Shown piece by piece: positions 61,015-64,000 of a DNA stretch of 64,000 nucleotides (the first letter of the stretch is position 1; each line of letters begins with the position of its first letter). Source of the DNA: Sva-07 sp963710625 (GTDB lineage Bacteria; Actinomycetota; Acidimicrobiia; Acidimicrobiales; Ilumatobacteraceae). Below the pieces are notes generated by a model. The model was not told the origin of the DNA and ran no database searches. It saw only the letters and a program-made list of their open reading frames with translations. The translations under genes and the position numbers were made by a program. The DNA is taken from contig CAVQBG010000008.1 in assembly GCA_963710625.1 (NCBI GenBank), positions 310,001 to 374,000 of the forward strand, written 5' to 3'.

Positions 61015-61656
61015 ATGCGCACACGTACCCCAGCCGCACTCACCGTCGTCGGAGCACTCGCCCTCGCGGCGTGTGGGAGCGACGACAACTCATCGGACGA
61101 CGCGGCGTCGAATCCGGCCACCACCGAGGCGATGGCCGAGGAGGAGATGACGGAAACGACCGACGAGATGTCCGACGACGAGATGTCCGACGACGAGATG
61201 TCCGACGACATGAGCGACGACGAGATGGCAGCGGCCGAAGGCGACGTGGTCGTCGTCGCATCGAGCCGGGACGACCTCACGATCCTGGTCGCCGCGATCG
61301 AGGCCGCCGGGCTCGCCGGCACCCTGGCCGAGGGCGGCCCGTTCACGATCTTCGCTCCCAACGACGCTGCGTTCGAGGGCTACCTCGGCGAGATGGGCAT
61401 GACCGCCGAGGACGCGCTCGCCGACACGACCTTCCTCTCCACCCTGCTGCAGGGTCACGTCGTCGAAGCCGCAGACGACTCGAGCATGGTCGCCGGCATG
61501 GTCGACGTGCCATTCGTCAGCCTCGCCGGAACCGAACTCCCGGTCACCGTCGACGGTGACACGATCACGATCGGCGGCGCCGAGATCGTCGAAGCCGACG
61601 TGTTCGCCACCAACGGCGTGATCCACGTGATCGACACCGTCCTCGCTCCCGCCTGA
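61015..61656 (+). CDS. Fasciclin-domain lipoprotein
   Basis: A 213-residue protein with lipoprotein signal 'LTVVGALALAACGSDDNSSD', a very acidic linker containing tandem M-S-D-D-E units, and one fasciclin (FAS1) domain ('TILVAAIEAAGLAGTLAEGG', 'FTIFAPNDAAFEGYL', 'LLQGHVVEAA', 'ATNGVIHVIDTVLAPA'). FAS1 domains mediate adhesion. GGAGG before the ATG at 61015 decides the start over the long upstream frame. A strong hairpin terminator follows. Confidence 0.92.
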   Translation: MRTRTPAALTVVGALALAACGSDDNSSDDAASNPATTEAMAEEEMTETTDEMSDDEMSDDEMSDDMSDDEMAAAEGDVVVVASSRDDLTILVAAIEAAGLAGTLAEGGPFTIFAPNDAAFEGYLGEMGMTAEDALADTTFLSTLLQGHVVEAADDSSMVAGMVDVPFVSLAGTELPVTVDGDTITIGGAEIVEADVFATNGVIHVIDTVLAPA

Positions 61657-61675
61657 TCCGACTCGCGTGCACCGT

Positions 61676-61718
61676 CTCAGCGGATCTGGTCGCGACTGTC
61701 GCGACCAGATCCGCTGAG
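61676..61718 (+). terminator. Strong hairpin terminator after the fasciclin gene
   Basis: A perfect 21-bp stem (CTCAGCGGATCTGGTCGCGAC and its complement) around a single T, 20 bp after the stop codon, followed by AGTTGATC. It would also block read-through into the cytochrome operon. Confidence 0.8.
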
Positions 61719-61820
61719 AGTTGATCGAAAACCTGTCCACCTGCGAAACACGACGGAACGGACCCGAAACTCCGGCCGACGCGGTCGACGCAACCCACTG
61801 AGAGGCCTACCGTCCCCACC

Positions 61821-62627
61821 ATGTCGATCGACACCACCGGCGCACCAGCCGCCGACGCCACCGCCGAGGACACCCCGGCGCCGGGCGAACCCGCTGCTGA
61901 CGAGCCCGTCGCCCGGCTCGTGCACCCGCGAGCGATCCGCTGGCTGCACTGGATCAACTTCCCGCTGCTGTTCGTGATGATCTGGAGCGGCCTGCGCATC
62001 TATTGGGCCGAGGACGTCTACGCCCTCGGTATCGGCAGCTGGCAGTGGTTCGCCTTCTTCCCCGACTCGATCTACGAGACCTTCGGCCTCGAACGGCGTC
62101 TCGCCCGCGGCATGGCGTTCCACTTCGCTTTCGGCTGGCTGTTCGTGATCAACGGAGCGATCTACGTGATCTACCTGCTGGCAACCAAGGAGTGGCGACA
62201 CATCCTCCCCGACCGCCACGCCGCGAAGGAGGCGAAGGGCGTCGTCCTCCACGACCTCCACCTCAAGAAGGAGATGCCGCCGCAGGGCAAGTACAACGCC
62301 GCACAGCGCATCTCGTACACGGCGGTGCTGGTGATGGCGCTGGTCATCGTCGTCAGCGGTTTCGCCATCTACAAACCGACGCAGCTGTACCCCTTGCCGC
62401 TCCTCTTCGGCGGGTACCAGGGCGCCCGCCTCGTCCACTTCTGGATGACGATCGGGCTGTTGCTGTTCTTCCTCGTCCACGTATTGCAGGTGATCCGGTC
62501 CGGGTGGGGCAACTTCCGCTCGATGGTCACCGGGTACGTGGTCGAACGTCGAACATCGGCAAGCACCGAGACCGAAGAGCGTCCCACCGTGGGATCCTCC
62601 TCCGCCGAGAGGGAGGTGTCGGCATGA
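61821..62627 (+). CDS. Cytochrome b561/thiosulfate-reductase-type b subunit
   Basis: A 268-residue four-helix membrane protein. The predicted haem-ligand histidines are in 'HPRAIRWLHWINFPLLFVMI', 'GMAFHFAFGWLFVINGAIYV', 'RISYTAVLVMALVIVVSGF' and 'LVHFWMTIGLLLFFLVHVLQ', the pattern of Ni-Fe hydrogenase/thiosulfate reductase cytochrome b subunits. It would pass electrons between the quinone pool and the molybdoenzyme encoded next, whose gene overlaps it (ATGA). Confidence 0.88.
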   Translation: MSIDTTGAPAADATAEDTPAPGEPAADEPVARLVHPRAIRWLHWINFPLLFVMIWSGLRIYWAEDVYALGIGSWQWFAFFPDSIYETFGLERRLARGMAFHFAFGWLFVINGAIYVIYLLATKEWRHILPDRHAAKEAKGVVLHDLHLKKEMPPQGKYNAAQRISYTAVLVMALVIVVSGFAIYKPTQLYPLPLLFGGYQGARLVHFWMTIGLLLFFLVHVLQVIRSGWGNFRSMVTGYVVERRTSASTETEERPTVGSSSAEREVSA

Positions 62628-63412
62628 GCGAGCAGGAGCCCACTCGCGAGGAACAGCTCCGCGCCGACGTCGAGGGTGCGCCGACCATCCCGCTGTCGGA
62701 GTTCAAGCGCCGGTCGCGCCGCTCGTTCCTGATGGGCGCGGTCGGCGTCGCCGGTGCCTACGCCGGATGGCGTTGGCTGCAGGACCAGCCCGACGTCGGT
62801 GGCATCCCCGAGCCGTTGCGCGACCAGCTCGAGCGGAACGAGACCCTCTGGAGCAACCTGTCCGAGGCCCGGTCGGCGCCGGAGCACCCGATCTCGAAGG
62901 CGACGCCGATCCAGGTCAACGGCCGTATCGGCATCCGCAACGAGATCGATCCGGCGGACTGGACCGTCCGCGTCGAGGGCCCCGACGGCGAACTGCTCGA
63001 CGAGCTCGACATCTCGGCCTTCGAGGCCCTCCCCCAGCGCGACATGGTCATCGAGCACAAGTGCATCGAGGGCTGGTCGAACATCACCCACTGGGGCGGC
63101 GCCCGCTTCTCCGACTTCCACGCCCGCTACGCCGACCGGGTCGATGACGTGCCCCATGTCGGCTTCGAGACCCCCGACGGGCTCTACTACGTCGGCTGGG
63201 ACATGCCGTCGGCCATGCACCCACAGACGATGTTGGCCCTGCGTCTGGACGATCAGCCGCTCGATCTCGACCACGGTGCCCCGCTCCGGCTGGCGACCCC
63301 GAACAAGTACGGCATCAAGTGCATCAAGCGCATCGGCGTGATCCGATACAGCCGCGAACGCCCGGCGGACTACTGGGCCGAACGCAGCTACGACTGGTAC
63401 GCGGGGCTGTGA
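62624..63412 (+). CDS. Tat-exported molybdopterin oxidoreductase (sulfite-oxidase fold)
   Basis: A 262-residue protein with a twin-arginine signal ('RSRRSFLMGAVGVAGAYAGW') and an oxidoreductase molybdopterin-binding domain: 'DWTVRVEGPDGELLDELDIS', 'MVIEHKCIEGWSNITHWGG' (the Cys that coordinates molybdenum) and 'LRLATPNKYGIKCIKRIGVI'. It resembles MsrP/YedY-type enzymes, which reduce S-oxides. The substrate here is unknown. It is coupled to the cytochrome b gene upstream and the thioredoxin-like gene downstream by 4-bp overlaps. Confidence 0.9.
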   Translation: MSEQEPTREEQLRADVEGAPTIPLSEFKRRSRRSFLMGAVGVAGAYAGWRWLQDQPDVGGIPEPLRDQLERNETLWSNLSEARSAPEHPISKATPIQVNGRIGIRNEIDPADWTVRVEGPDGELLDELDISAFEALPQRDMVIEHKCIEGWSNITHWGGARFSDFHARYADRVDDVPHVGFETPDGLYYVGWDMPSAMHPQTMLALRLDDQPLDLDHGAPLRLATPNKYGIKCIKRIGVIRYSRERPADYWAERSYDWYAGL

Positions 63413-64000
63413 ACGCACGCCTGCTCGCCGGGATCGGTGCGGCCGTCGTCGCCGTCGTGATCGGCGCCGCGTTCGTCATCGGTGGCGACGACGACTCGAC
63501 GCCCGCAGACGACAACGCCACGACGTACCTGGCCGAGGGCACCACCGAACAGCCGACAGCGACCGTGCCAACCGTGCCGTCCGTCGAGACCCCAGATCTC
63601 CCCGATCGCGGCATCCACCCCCAACTGCTCGACATCGACGGCTGGCTCCAGAGCGACGTCACCTCACTCGAGCAGCTCCGGGGCAAGGTCGTCGCCGTGC
63701 AGTTCTGGACCTTCGGTTGCAGCAACTGCCGGGCGACGCTCCCCCACATGCAGGAGCTCGACGAGAAGTACGCCGACCAGGGCTTCGAGATCGTGGGGAT
63801 CCACGCTCCCGAGTTCTCCTACGAAGCCGAGGTGCCGAACATCGAAGAGGCCGCCGCCGAACTCGGCGTGACGTGGCCGATCGTGCTCGACACCCGCAAG
63901 CGAACGTTCCACTCGTGGCAGGAGGGCCCGACCGGCCACTGGCCGCGCGTCTACCTGCTCGACCGTGACGGCCACATCCGCTACGACCACATCGGCGAAG
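63409..64000 (+). CDS. TlpA-like membrane-anchored thioredoxin, cut by the window end
   Basis: At least 197 residues, incomplete at the 3' end. It has an N-terminal anchor ('LLAGIGAAVVAVVIGAAFVI'), a Thr/Pro-rich linker, then a redoxin domain with the CxxC active site in 'VVAVQFWTFGCSNCRATLPH' and 'GFEIVGIHAPEF', 'WPRVYLLDRDGHIRYDH'. The GTG start overlaps the stop of the molybdoenzyme gene (GTGA). It probably supplies reductant or helps maturation on the outer face of the membrane. Confidence 0.88.
   Translation, partial: MNARLLAGIGAAVVAVVIGAAFVIGGDDDSTPADDNATTYLAEGTTEQPTATVPTVPSVETPDLPDRGIHPQLLDIDGWLQSDVTSLEQLRGKVVAVQFWTFGCSNCRATLPHMQELDEKYADQGFEIVGIHAPEFSYEAEVPNIEEAAAELGVTWPIVLDTRKRTFHSWQEGPTGHWPRVYLLDRDGHIRYDHIGE

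Noticed and set aside
1..64000. rRNA operons or riboswitches
   Set aside because: No rRNA-like conserved stretches or recognisable riboswitch cores were seen on either strand.

Overview
The window is high-GC DNA with dense, overlapping genes (ATGA/GTGA junctions), many GTG starts and actinobacterial gene families. It most likely comes from an actinobacterial chromosome. An Acidimicrobiia-type marine or freshwater organism (Ilumatobacter-like) is my guess from gene content and style; nothing in the sequence proves the taxon.

Layout. (1) 1-9287 is left chromosomal flank: two NTF2-like proteins, a GNAT acetyltransferase, a PAS/GGDEF diguanylate cyclase, a Doc/RHH toxin-antitoxin pair with a perfect operator palindrome, an SRPBCC protein, a probably frameshifted nucleotidyltransferase, two DoxX-like membrane proteins, and IS3 and IS630 remnants. 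(2) 9288-53987 is a roughly 44.7-kb integrated genomic island. Its right end carries a tyrosine integrase and an excisionase-like protein abutting an intact tRNA-Arg(CCU). Its left end carries a duplicated 3' fragment of that tRNA, 43 bp of it identical. Tandem 11-bp repeats, probably integrase arm sites, sit just inside both ends. (3) 54019-64000 is right chromosomal flank: a PhoX phosphatase, a CotH-kinase/DUF4956 pair, the AmmeMemoRadiSam genes amrA-amrB-amrS followed by a DUF151 nuclease, a fasciclin lipoprotein with a strong terminator, and a cytochrome b / sulfite-oxidase-type molybdoenzyme / TlpA-like thioredoxin operon that runs off the end.

Island cargo looks like a defence and mobile-element hotspot. 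From left to right it holds: a DUF433/DUF5615 toxin-antitoxin pair; a broken IS3 copy; an accessory YidC gene flanked by 24-bp direct repeats; a Phd/VapC pair with a palindromic operator; a frameshifted IS110 copy; a HEPN-motif protein; an amidohydrolase; a lone tyrosine recombinase; two 2438-bp near-identical copies of a two-recombinase transposon flanking a three-gene operon (TIR-like protein, nucleotidyltransferase, P-loop kinase); a HIT hydrolase; an intact ISL3 element with an 8-bp target duplication; an ECF sigma factor/putative anti-sigma pair; and then a large protease module. That module has three giant TPR-CHAT proteins (1170, 1244 and 1148 aa, each with intact His/Cys), a metallo-beta-lactamase-fold hydrolase and a C14 caspase-like protein. 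The region ends with a solo antitoxin next to a truncated toxin, spaced repeats, xis and int.

The two strongest candidates for undescribed biology are the CHAT/CHAT/CHAT/MBL/caspase module (33975-50506) and the TIR-like/NTase/kinase operon carried as apparent composite-transposon cargo (24991-27416). Both have the hallmarks of abortive-infection or signalling-type immunity, but their function is inferred, not shown.
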